A DNA stretch of 64,000 bases from Paractinoplanes deccanensis (GTDB lineage Bacteria; Actinomycetota; Actinomycetes; Mycobacteriales; Micromonosporaceae): NCBI RefSeq assembly GCF_016862115.1, contig NZ_BOMI01000123.1, positions 1 to 64,000 of the forward strand. Reading direction: 5' to 3'. Position 1 is the first letter of the stretch. Each line of letters begins with the position of its first letter. Shown one piece after another: positions 16,810-23,961 of the stretch. Position numbers and translations under genes: made by a program. Below the pieces are notes generated by a model. The model saw nothing but the letters and a program-made list of their open reading frames with translations. It did no database searches and was not told where the DNA came from.

Positions 16810-17149
16810 GCATCCGGGGGTCCGCCAGGCCGCACACCTGCATGGTGGCGGCCGGGCGGACCTCGCCGAAGTACTTGCGCAGCACCGGCCAGCACGGCTC
16901 GAAGTCGTCCCGGTTCGGCAACAGGTAGCGGACCCGCACCACGTCGGCGAAGGAGCAGCCGGCCTCGGCCAGCGCGGCGCCGATGTTGCGCAGGCACTGC
17001 TCGGCCTGCTCCACCACGCCGTCCGGGATGGTCATCGTCGCGTAGTCGAAGCCGGTGGTGCCGGAGACGTGCACGCGGTCGCCGTCGACCACCGCACGGG
17101 CATAGCCGATCTCCTCCTCGAACGAGGAGCCGCTGAAGATCCTTCTCAT
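16775..17149 (-). CDS. RidA/YjgF-like protein
   Basis: A 124-residue Rid-family protein: HVSGTTGFDYATMTIPDGVV, EQAEQCLRNIGAALAEAG, VRVRYLLPNRDDF, YFGEVRPAATMQV and LIEIEVDA. Classic RidA deaminates reactive enamines released by PLP enzymes of Ile synthesis. Here the usual catalytic Arg position reads VCGLADP, so it may belong to a Rid subgroup without imine deaminase activity. Its ATG overlaps the cimA stop by 4 bp, linking it to isoleucine precursor synthesis. It overlaps the convergent synthetase gene by 35 bp. Confidence 0.85.
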   Translation of the reverse strand: MRRIFSGSSFEEEIGYARAVVDGDRVHVSGTTGFDYATMTIPDGVVEQAEQCLRNIGAALAEAGCSFADVVRVRYLLPNRDDFEPCWPVLRKYFGEVRPAATMQVCGLADPRMLIEIEVDARLP

Positions 17150-18717
17150 TCCGCCAGACCGTAGGTGAGGGCGTCGACCAGCGCCACCCAGCTCGCCTCG
17201 ACGATGTTCTCGTGCACGCCGACCGTGGTCCAGTCGCGCTCGCCGTCGGTGGTCTCGAGCAGCACCCGGGTCACCGCGTTCGTGCCGTGGCTGCCCTCCA
17301 GGATGCGCACCTTGAAGTCGCTCAGCTCGAACGTCTTGAGCTGCGGGTACTGCGCGGTCAGCGCGGCGCGCAGGGCCTCGTCGAGCGCGTTGACCGGGCC
17401 GTTGCCCTCCGCGGTGGCGATCACGCGCTCGCCGTTCACCCGTACCTTGACGGTCGCCTCGGAGACCACGGTGCCGTCCTCGCGGTGCTCGACCTGCACG
17501 CGGTACGTCTCGAGGGAGAACGGGCGAGCGTACCCCTCACCGGGCAGCTCCCCGCGCACCAGCAGCTCGAACGACGCGTCAGCGGCCTCGAACGACCAGC
17601 CCTCCGCCTCGAGGTCCTTCACCTTGCGGGTGACCGCCGAAAGGGTGTCCGGGTGGCCGGCCAGGTCGAGACCGAGTTCGCGGCTCTTGAGCTCGATGCT
17701 GGCCCGGCCGGCCATCTCCGTCACCAGGATCCGCATGTCGTTGCCCACAACCGCCGGGTCGACGTGGTTGTAGAGCAGCGGATCCACCTTGATCGCGCTC
17801 GCGTGCAGCCCCGCCTTGTGGGCGAAGGCGGCGGCCCCGACGTAGGCCTGGTGGGTGTCGGGGGCGATGTTGGCGATCTCGGCGAGCGCGGTGGAGACCC
17901 GCGTCGCCTTCTCCAGGCAGCCCTCCGGTAGGACGGGCAGCCCGAGCTTGAGCTGAAGGTTGCTGACCGTGGCGAACAGGTCGGCGTTGCCGGGCCGCTC
18001 GCCGTAGCCGTTGGCCGTGCACTGGAAGTGCTTGACGCCCGCCTCGACCGCGGCGACGGTGTTCGCGACAGCGCACGAGGTGTCGTTCTGGCAGTGGATG
18101 CCGAGCCGGTCCGCGGGCACGCCGGTGCGCTCGACCACCTCGTTGATCGCCTTCGTGATCATCGAGGGCAGCATGCCGCCGTTGGTGTCGCACATGACGA
18201 CCCGCTCGGCGCCGGCCTCGATCGCGGTCTTGACGACGCTCGCCGTGTAGTCGGGGTCGTAGCGGAAGCCGTCGAAGAAGTGCTCACAGTCGACGAAGGC
18301 CCGGCGGCCGTTCGCGACCAGGTGACGCACCGTGTCGCGGACCATCGCGAGGTTTTCGTCGCCGGTGGTGCGCAGCGCCCGTTCGACGTGCCGGATGTCG
18401 CTCTTGGCGACCACGCAGACGACCGGGGTCTCGGCGTCGAGCAGGGCCCGGACCTGCGGATCCTCGTCCACCTTCGCGCCGGCCTTGCGGGTCGCGCCGA
18501 AGGCGACCAGGACGGCGTTCTTGAGGTCGAGCTCGGTCTTGGCCCGCTCGAAGAACTCGGTGTCCTTGGGCATCGCGCCGGGCCAGCCGCCCTCGATGAA
18601 GCCCACGCCGAACTCGTCGAGCAGCTTCGCGACCGCCAGCTTGTCGGCGACCGAGTAGCTGATCCCCTCACGCTGCCCGCCGTCGCGCAGCGTGGTGTCG
18701 AAGACCTGGTACTCCAT
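17146..18717 (-). CDS. cimA: (R)-citramalate synthase
   Basis: A 523-residue enzyme of the isopropylmalate/citramalate synthase family. The N-terminal HMGL-like barrel starts YQVFDTTLRDGGQREGISYS and has FIEGGWPGAMPKD, HCQNDTSCAVANTVAAVEAG and HKAGLHASAI; the C-terminal LeuA-type regulatory domain holds FELSDFKVRILEGSHGTNAV. It condenses pyruvate and acetyl-CoA to citramalate, a threonine-independent route to 2-oxobutyrate and isoleucine. FIEGGWPGAMPKD rather than the LeuA sequence supports CimA. A leader peptide and terminator precede it. It is co-translated with the RidA-like gene. Confidence 0.92.
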   Translation of the reverse strand: MEYQVFDTTLRDGGQREGISYSVADKLAVAKLLDEFGVGFIEGGWPGAMPKDTEFFERAKTELDLKNAVLVAFGATRKAGAKVDEDPQVRALLDAETPVVCVVAKSDIRHVERALRTTGDENLAMVRDTVRHLVANGRRAFVDCEHFFDGFRYDPDYTASVVKTAIEAGAERVVMCDTNGGMLPSMITKAINEVVERTGVPADRLGIHCQNDTSCAVANTVAAVEAGVKHFQCTANGYGERPGNADLFATVSNLQLKLGLPVLPEGCLEKATRVSTALAEIANIAPDTHQAYVGAAAFAHKAGLHASAIKVDPLLYNHVDPAVVGNDMRILVTEMAGRASIELKSRELGLDLAGHPDTLSAVTRKVKDLEAEGWSFEAADASFELLVRGELPGEGYARPFSLETYRVQVEHREDGTVVSEATVKVRVNGERVIATAEGNGPVNALDEALRAALTAQYPQLKTFELSDFKVRILEGSHGTNAVTRVLLETTDGERDWTTVGVHENIVEASWVALVDALTYGLAE

Positions 18718-18753
18718 GGCGCGTTCCCTTCAAGGATTTTTACGACCCCCAAC

Positions 18754-18782
18754 AAAAAGACCCCCCGCGGATGCGGGAGGTC
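18754..18782 (-). terminator. Attenuator terminator of cimA
   Basis: On the minus strand GACCTCCCGC-ATCC-GCGGGGGGTC forms a 10-bp stem with one G-T pair, followed at once by TTTTTGTT. This is a full intrinsic terminator 37 bp upstream of the cimA start, where termination would prevent cimA expression. An alternative pairing is visible upstream: GCGCGCCGGC at the leader end with GCCGACGCGC, 9 of 10 positions. Confidence 0.85.
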
Positions 18783-18800
18783 TGCGCGTCGGCGAAAACG

Positions 18801-18845
18801 TCAGCCGGCGCGCTGGGTGCCAATAATCAGCACGAGGTGGGTCAC
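18801..18845 (-). CDS. Branched-chain leader peptide MTHLVLIIGTQRAG
   Basis: A 14-codon frame, GTG start and TGA stop, contains Leu-Val-Leu-Ile-Ile in succession. It ends 18 bp before the terminator hairpin in front of cimA. Consecutive codons for all three branched-chain amino acids, the stop codon next to competing stems, and the U-tract are the signature of ribosome-mediated attenuation. Low Ile, Val or Leu charging would stall the ribosome and allow cimA transcription. No Shine-Dalgarno is seen; a -10-like CACACT lies 7 bp upstream, so the transcript may be leaderless. Confidence 0.85.
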   Translation of the reverse strand: MTHLVLIIGTQRAG

Positions 18846-18948
18846 GTAGCGAAGTGTGCCACGGACAATCGTTGCTGGGACGAGAAATCCACCAGCTGGG
18901 ACGCTGTCCCTCGACAGGGGGATCGACAGCGCGGGTTAGGTTGGGTCC

Positions 18949-19698
18949 GTGGCTGTGGAACAGTACCCCCGCAATCTCGGTTTCTCCGCTACCTACAACT
19001 TCCGCGACGTCGGCGGCTATCGAGGTCTGGACGGCCGCTCGGTGCGCTGGCGGCGGCTCTTCCGATCGGACGCGCTGCACCGGCTCGGCGAGGCGGACGC
19101 CTCCGCGTTCGAGGCCCTGGGCGTCCGCACGGTGATCGATCTGCGCCGTCCGCACGAGATCGAGAAATTCGGCCGCGTCTCCGCCTCGCACGGGCTCGAC
19201 TATCACAACATCGTGCTCAAGCACGTCGACTGGGAAGAGGTCGGGCACCCCGGCGACGTGGTGCACGAGCGGTGGCTGGCCGACCGCTACCTCAACTTCG
19301 CCGAGGACGGCCGCGACGGCCTGCTCGAGTCGCTGCGGCTGATCGCCGACCCGGGCAGGTCACCGGTGATCGTGCACTGCATGGCCGGCAAGGACCGCAC
19401 GGGCACGGTCTGCGCGCTCACGCTGGCCCTGCTCGGCGTGTCCGACGAGGACATCACGGCCGACTACGCGCTGACCACGTCGGCGATGGCGCCGCTGACG
19501 GCGTACCTGCTGAGGAAGAATCCCGAGGCGGTGAAGGGCAACGAGCACATGTTCGACTCGCCGCCGGAGGCGATGCAGCTCTTCCTCGACGACCTGCGCG
19601 CGCTGCACGGCTCGGTGGAGGGCTTCGTGCGCGACATCGGCCTCACGGGCGATGAGATCGCCTCGCTGCGGGAGCACATGCTCGAGCCCACCCCATGA
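18949..19698 (+). CDS. Tyrosine-protein phosphatase, PtpB-like
   Basis: A 249-residue soluble phosphatase. N-terminal NFRDVGGYRG is the usual opening of this family, and the P-loop VHCMAGKDRTGTVCALTLAL (about residues 141-160) gives the CX5R active site with Cys and Arg. A general-acid-bearing helix follows (DEDITADYALT). Relatives include the Mycobacterium PtpB type with mixed phosphotyrosine and phosphoinositide activity. A TAGGTT box 7 bp before the GTG suggests a leaderless transcript. It is divergent from the cimA leader. Confidence 0.88.
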   Translation: MAVEQYPRNLGFSATYNFRDVGGYRGLDGRSVRWRRLFRSDALHRLGEADASAFEALGVRTVIDLRRPHEIEKFGRVSASHGLDYHNIVLKHVDWEEVGHPGDVVHERWLADRYLNFAEDGRDGLLESLRLIADPGRSPVIVHCMAGKDRTGTVCALTLALLGVSDEDITADYALTTSAMAPLTAYLLRKNPEAVKGNEHMFDSPPEAMQLFLDDLRALHGSVEGFVRDIGLTGDEIASLREHMLEPTP

Positions 19699-19702
19699 CG
19701 TC

Positions 19703-20821
19703 TCACGCCGGGCGCGCGTGCCGGAGGCCGGCCCAGAGCAGCAGGACGCACAGGCCGATCAGCACCGGCTCCAGCGCGAAGGCGACGGTCAGCCCGTGCC
19801 GGTCGGCGAGACTTCCCAGCAGGTACGGCGAGGCGGCCGCGACCACGCCGAGCACCAGCTGGGAACGGGCGTTGGCCTGGTCCTCGCGCCCGTCCGACGC
19901 GTCGAGGGTGAGCGAGAGCGCGATCGGATAGAGGTTCGCGATGCCCGCCCCGCAGAGGAAGAGCCCGGCGACGGCGAGGGCCGGGTGGCCGGCGAGCCAG
20001 AAGAGCACGAAGGCGGCGCCGGTGAGCGCGAGCGACCCGTACAGCAGGGGAACTCCCCGCCCGGCGCGGCGGGTGATCCGCGCACCGAGCAGGCGGCCCA
20101 CCAGGATGCCGAGGTAGTTGGCGCTCAGCGCGGTGCCGGCGGCGGCCGCGGACAGGCCCGTGCCGAGGAGCATCTGCGGTCCGAAATAGACCAGGCAGAA
20201 CTCGATCGCGGAGCTGACCGCGGTCAGCACGGCGAAGAGCCAGCAGGCCAGGGGCAGCCGCCCTCGCCGGCCCGCCGCGTGGCTGCGCGGCACGGCCGGC
20301 AGTGACGCGCGGCGATAGCGCAGGTAGAGCACGACAAGGACGACGCCGGGCAGCGCGAAGGCGGCACGCCAGCCGAGCACGGTCGCGGCCAGCGCGCCGA
20401 GCACCAGCGGGGCGACCACCGCGGAGGCGCCGGCCCCGATGTTGGCCTCGGTCAGCGCCCGATCGCGGCGGCTGCCGTGCCGGTCCGAGAGGATCGCCTG
20501 GGTGACGGTCAGCAGGGTCGCTCCCGCCAGGCCGAAGAGCGCGGCGGCGAGCAGGGTGGCCGGCACCGACCGGGTCAGGGTGAACAGGGCCGCGCCGCCG
20601 ATAGTCGCCGCGGCCGACGACCACAAGAGCACACCCCGCGTGGTACGGCGAGCCACCTGCGCGAATGCGGCACCGGCGACGGCGGCGCCCAGCGACCAGA
20701 CGACGGAGTAGACGCCGAGCAGCGTGTAGGAGAACCCCAGCTCCTCGCGGAGCAACGTCACGGCCGGGCCGAACGCGTACAGCCAGAAGGTGAAGCAGCC
20801 CAGCACCGCGTACGACAGCAC
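19703..20821 (-). CDS. Major facilitator superfamily transporter
   Basis: A membrane protein of about 372 residues with some twelve hydrophobic helices in two halves, starting VLSYAVLGCFTFWLYAFGP. The cytoplasmic loop motif is visible as ILSDRHGSRRDRAL. The 6+6 helix pattern fits an MFS exporter. The start is uncertain: GTG 20821 is used because the in-frame ATG at 20893 would place a 20-bp operator inside the gene and overlap the divergent LacI start codon. Control by that LacI regulator is likely. The substrate is unknown. Confidence 0.82.
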   Translation of the reverse strand: MLSYAVLGCFTFWLYAFGPAVTLLREELGFSYTLLGVYSVVWSLGAAVAGAAFAQVARRTTRGVLLWSSAAATIGGAALFTLTRSVPATLLAAALFGLAGATLLTVTQAILSDRHGSRRDRALTEANIGAGASAVVAPLVLGALAATVLGWRAAFALPGVVLVVLYLRYRRASLPAVPRSHAAGRRGRLPLACWLFAVLTAVSSAIEFCLVYFGPQMLLGTGLSAAAAGTALSANYLGILVGRLLGARITRRAGRGVPLLYGSLALTGAAFVLFWLAGHPALAVAGLFLCGAGIANLYPIALSLTLDASDGREDQANARSQLVLGVVAAASPYLLGSLADRHGLTVAFALEPVLIGLCVLLLWAGLRHARPA

Positions 20822-20858
20822 GGTCGGCTCGTCGCGCGTGAACGTCTGCTCTTCGGCG

Positions 20859-20878
20859 CTTGTGTATCGATACACAAG
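20859..20878. promoter_or_regulatory. Perfect 20-bp palindromic operator between MFS and LacI genes
   Basis: CTTGTGTATCGATACACAAG is a perfect 20-bp palindrome with a central CG step, the usual form of a LacI-family operator. The adjoining TACAGT (20879-20884) is a good -10 box 7 bp before the LacI ATG, so bound repressor would cover both promoters. Confidence 0.75.
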
Positions 20879-20891
20879 TACAGTCTGTGCC

Positions 20892-22190
20892 ATGACCCGC
20901 CCCGCCCGCAACCCGAAACGGCCGACGATGAGCCAGGTGGCCCGCGCCGCCGGCGTCTCGACGATGACGGTCTCGTACGCGTACTCCCAGCCGGAGCGGG
21001 TCTCGCCGGAGACCGCGGCCAAGGTCCGCGCGGCCGCCCAGGAGCTGGGATATCCGGGCCCCCACCCGGCCGCCCGCTCGCTGCGCCGGGGCCGGGTGGG
21101 CTCGCTCGGGGTCGTGCTCGGCGAGCGGTTGAGCTACGCCTTCGAGGACCCGCAGGCGGCGCGCTTCCTGGCCGGGGTCTCGGACGTGTGCGCGGCCGAG
21201 GGGGTGGGGCTCACCCTGGTCCCGATCAGCGGGTCGCCCTCCGACGCGCGGAGGGTCACCGAGGCGGCCGTCGACGGGTTCGTCGTCTGGACCACCAGCG
21301 ACGACGACCCGGTCCTGGAGGCGGTGGCCGAGACCGGGCTGCCCGCGGTCATCCACGCGGGGCCGGCTTCTCCCGCCGCCGCGGCCACCTCCTCGGGCGC
21401 GGGCTCCCCGTCGCGCGCGGCCTTCCCCGCCAGCGCGGCCTCCCCCGCCAGCGCGGCCTCCCCCGCCAGCGCGGCCTCCTCCACCCGCGCGGCCTCCTCC
21501 GCCGGCGCGGCTCCTCCCGCCGGCGCTGCCCTCCGCTCCTTTTCGGCGGCCTTGCCCTCCTCCTCGTCCTCCCCCTCTTCACGGCCGGTGTTCGTTTCCC
21601 GCTCGGGGCGGGAGATCCCGGTGATCGGCATCGACGACCGGGCGGCGGCCGCGGCGATGGGAGCGGTGGCGTTCGCCGGTGCGCGGCGGCCGCTCGTGCT
21701 GGGCTTCCCGCTCGACCGGGCACGCGAACGGCTGCTGCTCGACGGCGACCAGGTGGGCGAGGTGCGGTTCCCGGTGACGCGGCACCGCTGGGAGGGTTTC
21801 CTCGACGCCTGGAGGGCGGGCGGGCACGCTGAGGACCGGCTCCGGCTGGCGGTGTGCCCGGTCAACCACCTCACCGAGGGCGAGCGCTTCACCGCCGAGC
21901 TCCTGGACGGCACCGACCCGCCGGACGCCATCGCCGCGATGAGCGACGAGCTCGCCCTGGGCGCCCTGCGCGCCGTGGCCGGCGCCGGCCTGCGAACCCC
22001 CGGCGACGTGGCCGTCACCGGCTGGGACGACAGCGGCACGGCCGCCACCGACGGGCTCACCACGCTGGCACAGTCACTGCGCGAGCAGGGAGCACACTGC
22101 GCCCGCGCGGCGCTCGGCCTGCCCACGACGGCCTCCGCGATGCACGAGTGGCGGGTCGTGATCCGGGGAACGAGCCGGCAGGCGCGCTGA
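20892..22190 (+). CDS. LacI-family regulator with Ala/Ser-rich insertion
   Basis: A 432-residue regulator, about 90 longer than usual. Residues 15-40 hold the LacI headpiece (TMSQVARAAGVSTMTVSYAY), followed by the periplasmic-binding-type domain (IPVIGIDDRAAAAAM, LAPRLA-type C-terminal lobe GDVAVTGWDDSGTAA). Between HAGP (about residue 158) and VFVSRSGREIPV (about 235) lies a low-complexity Ala/Ser/Pro insertion encoded by an 18-bp tandem repeat. Leaderless initiation at ATG 20892 is suggested by the TACAGT box. It probably represses itself and the divergent transporter. Confidence 0.85.
   Translation: MTRPARNPKRPTMSQVARAAGVSTMTVSYAYSQPERVSPETAAKVRAAAQELGYPGPHPAARSLRRGRVGSLGVVLGERLSYAFEDPQAARFLAGVSDVCAAEGVGLTLVPISGSPSDARRVTEAAVDGFVVWTTSDDDPVLEAVAETGLPAVIHAGPASPAAAATSSGAGSPSRAAFPASAASPASAASPASAASSTRAASSAGAAPPAGAALRSFSAALPSSSSSPSSRPVFVSRSGREIPVIGIDDRAAAAAMGAVAFAGARRPLVLGFPLDRARERLLLDGDQVGEVRFPVTRHRWEGFLDAWRAGGHAEDRLRLAVCPVNHLTEGERFTAELLDGTDPPDAIAAMSDELALGALRAVAGAGLRTPGDVAVTGWDDSGTAATDGLTTLAQSLREQGAHCARAALGLPTTASAMHEWRVVIRGTSRQAR
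21421..21528 (+). repeat. 18-bp tandem repeat inside the LacI gene
   Basis: Six contiguous 18-bp units based on CCTCCCCCGCCAGCGCGG start at 21421, 21439, 21457, 21475, 21493 and 21511. Units 2 and 3 are identical; the later ones drift. They preserve the frame and encode the 6-residue unit A-S-P-A-S-A and variants. The in-frame period makes copy-number change harmless to the reading frame. Confidence 0.85.
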
Positions 22191-22202
22191 GGCGATGGGC
22201 CG

Positions 22203-23183
22203 TCAGGCGGAGCCGCGGATGAGCAGGCGCGGCTCCACCACAGACAGACCGGGGGGCTCACCGGCCAGGAGTCGTTCGGTCTCGGCGACGGCCAGCTCGC
22301 CCATGCGGCGCTTGTCCAGGGCGATCGTCGTCAACGGCGGGTCCAGCAGCTCGCCGATGCCGAGGCCGTCGAAGCCGACCACGGCGATGTCGCCCGGGAT
22401 GTCGAGGCCGAGGCGGCGGGCGGCGCGGTAGGCGCCGAGCGCTACCAGATCGTTGAAGGCGACCACGGCGGTGAGGCCGGGGTTCTCGGCGTGCAGGCGC
22501 TCGAAGCCGGCGCCGCCGCCGGTCAACGACTGCTCCACCGGGACGATCGCTTCGGCGGGCACGGTGAGGCCCTGGCCGGCAGCCTCCGCCAGGAAGCCGG
22601 CGCGGCGGCCCGGGTCGGCCGCGGCGGGGCAGTCGATCATGCCGATGCGCCGGTGGCCGCGGGCGACCAGATGTCGTACGGCGGCGCGGACGCCCGCCTC
22701 CACGTCGATGTCGACGGCGCCGAAGCTCTGGCCCTCGTTGCGACGGCTCATCACTACCAGCGGCACGCCGGACACGGCCGCGGTGATCACGTCGTTCGGC
22801 TGGAAGAGGTAGGCGATCACGGCGTCGGCCTGCCCCGAGAGTGAGCGCAGCAGGTCCGCCTCGCGGCCGGGGTCGTCCTGGCTGCTGCTCACCACCACCT
22901 GCCAGCCGCGCCGCTCCGCCGCCTCGATCACGCCGGCGATCAGCTCGGGGAAGAACGGGTTCACCACGTCGTAGACGATCAGGCCGATCGTGGTGGTGTC
23001 CGGCTTGACCAGCCCGCGGGCGAAGCGGGACGGCCGGTAGTTCAGCTGCTGGGCCGCTTCGAGGACGCGCCTGCGGGTCTCGGGATCGATCTCGCCCTTG
23101 TCGTTTATGGCTCGGGACACGGTCTGGTGCGAGACGCCGGCCAGCCGAGCCACGTCCCGCAGGGTCGCCCGTTTGTTCTCCAC
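22203..23183 (-). CDS. LacI-family transcriptional regulator
   Basis: A 326-residue regulator with headpiece TLRDVARLAGVSHQTVSRAI and hinge RPSRFARGL, then a sugar-binding-protein-like domain (TIGLIVYDVVNPFFPELIAG, GHRRIGMIDCPAA, VVAFNDLVALGAYRAA, GDIAVVGFDGLGIGELLDPP). GTG 23183 was chosen because a TACGAT -10-like box lies 8 bp upstream; an ATG further up is possible. A 28-bp palindrome lies upstream, but the stretch beyond it, where the target operon would be expected, holds no recognisable transporter or enzyme. The effector is unknown, probably a sugar. Confidence 0.87.
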   Translation of the reverse strand: MENKRATLRDVARLAGVSHQTVSRAINDKGEIDPETRRRVLEAAQQLNYRPSRFARGLVKPDTTTIGLIVYDVVNPFFPELIAGVIEAAERRGWQVVVSSSQDDPGREADLLRSLSGQADAVIAYLFQPNDVITAAVSGVPLVVMSRRNEGQSFGAVDIDVEAGVRAAVRHLVARGHRRIGMIDCPAAADPGRRAGFLAEAAGQGLTVPAEAIVPVEQSLTGGGAGFERLHAENPGLTAVVAFNDLVALGAYRAARRLGLDIPGDIAVVGFDGLGIGELLDPPLTTIALDKRRMGELAVAETERLLAGEPPGLSVVEPRLLIRGSA

Positions 23184-23241
23184 GATGCGCAAATCGTAGA
23201 CCGAACCCCCTTGACGCCTCCGGACCATGACGCGCACGATG

Positions 23242-23269
23242 CCGTTAACGGTCACGTGACCGTTAACGG
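23242..23269. promoter_or_regulatory. 28-bp perfect palindrome with two CGTTAACG boxes
   Basis: A perfect 28-bp palindrome centred between 23255 and 23256 contains CGTTAACG twice around TCACGTGA. It sits about 60 bp upstream of the LacI gene start and just before the reading frame at 23288. It is most likely the LacI operator for itself and a divergent unit. Confidence 0.7.
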
Positions 23270-23287
23270 AGCGAGAGAGGAACGATC

Positions 23288-23908
23288 ATGAACTGGGGAG
23301 CACTGGTGTTGAGCGTTGAGGCAACGCGCCGGGAGGCCTGCTCGGCCCTGCCGAACGCCGCGGTCAGACCGCCGCGCCGCCGATGGTGGCACCGCTGGGG
23401 CCGGGCACAGGGCGGCGCCGAAGACATCGGGCAGACATCGCCGGAGCCCTGGGAGACCCACGGGCGTGCTGGTGCCGGTGGCGGCCGATCCGCTGGCGCT
23501 GACGTTGCTGCGGGCGCCGGGGGAGATCGGCGACGTGGCGGGGGCCTCAACGCCCCACGCGAGAGCGACGGAGGGCAGACTCGGCCTGACCGGGATCGCA
23601 CTAGCAGGAACGCGGCCCGCGATCACGGTGAGGACGACTGCGGCCCGCCCGAGACCAGCGGGAACAGGAACATCGCGGGCAAGGAGGCCAGGCGCGACAG
23701 CAGCCCGATCGAGACCAGCGGGAGCAGGAACATCCCGGCCAAGGACGCAAGGAGCGACGGCGGCCCGGCCGATACGAGCGCAAGCGGAAACAGCGCGGCC
23801 AACAGAGCCACGAGCGAGCGCAACCGGTCCGAGACCGGCACGAGCAGAGACGTGAGCGAGAGGGGCGTGGGCGCGGACGCCGTGGCAGCGGCCGAGAGGC
23901 CGCGCTGA
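23288..23908 (+). other. Unassigned region with 60-bp repeats; no confident gene
   Basis: From 23270 to 23961 no recognisable gene is seen. An open frame starts at ATG 23288, preceded by GAGAGAGGA, but after about 30 residues the translation is Arg/Gly/Asp-rich and unlike any family. From about 23641 to 23845 there is a direct repeat with a 60-bp period (copies beginning near 23651, 23711, 23771, 23831). On the minus strand these repeats read as hydrophobic 20-residue units (LASLAGMFLLPLVSIGLLSR type), so a decayed membrane-protein gene on that strand is possible. Confidence 0.35.
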
Positions 23909-23961
23909 CACGCAGGGCGGTGGGCCCGGCCGGCCCGAGGAAGGGGGCCGGCCGGGAACCG

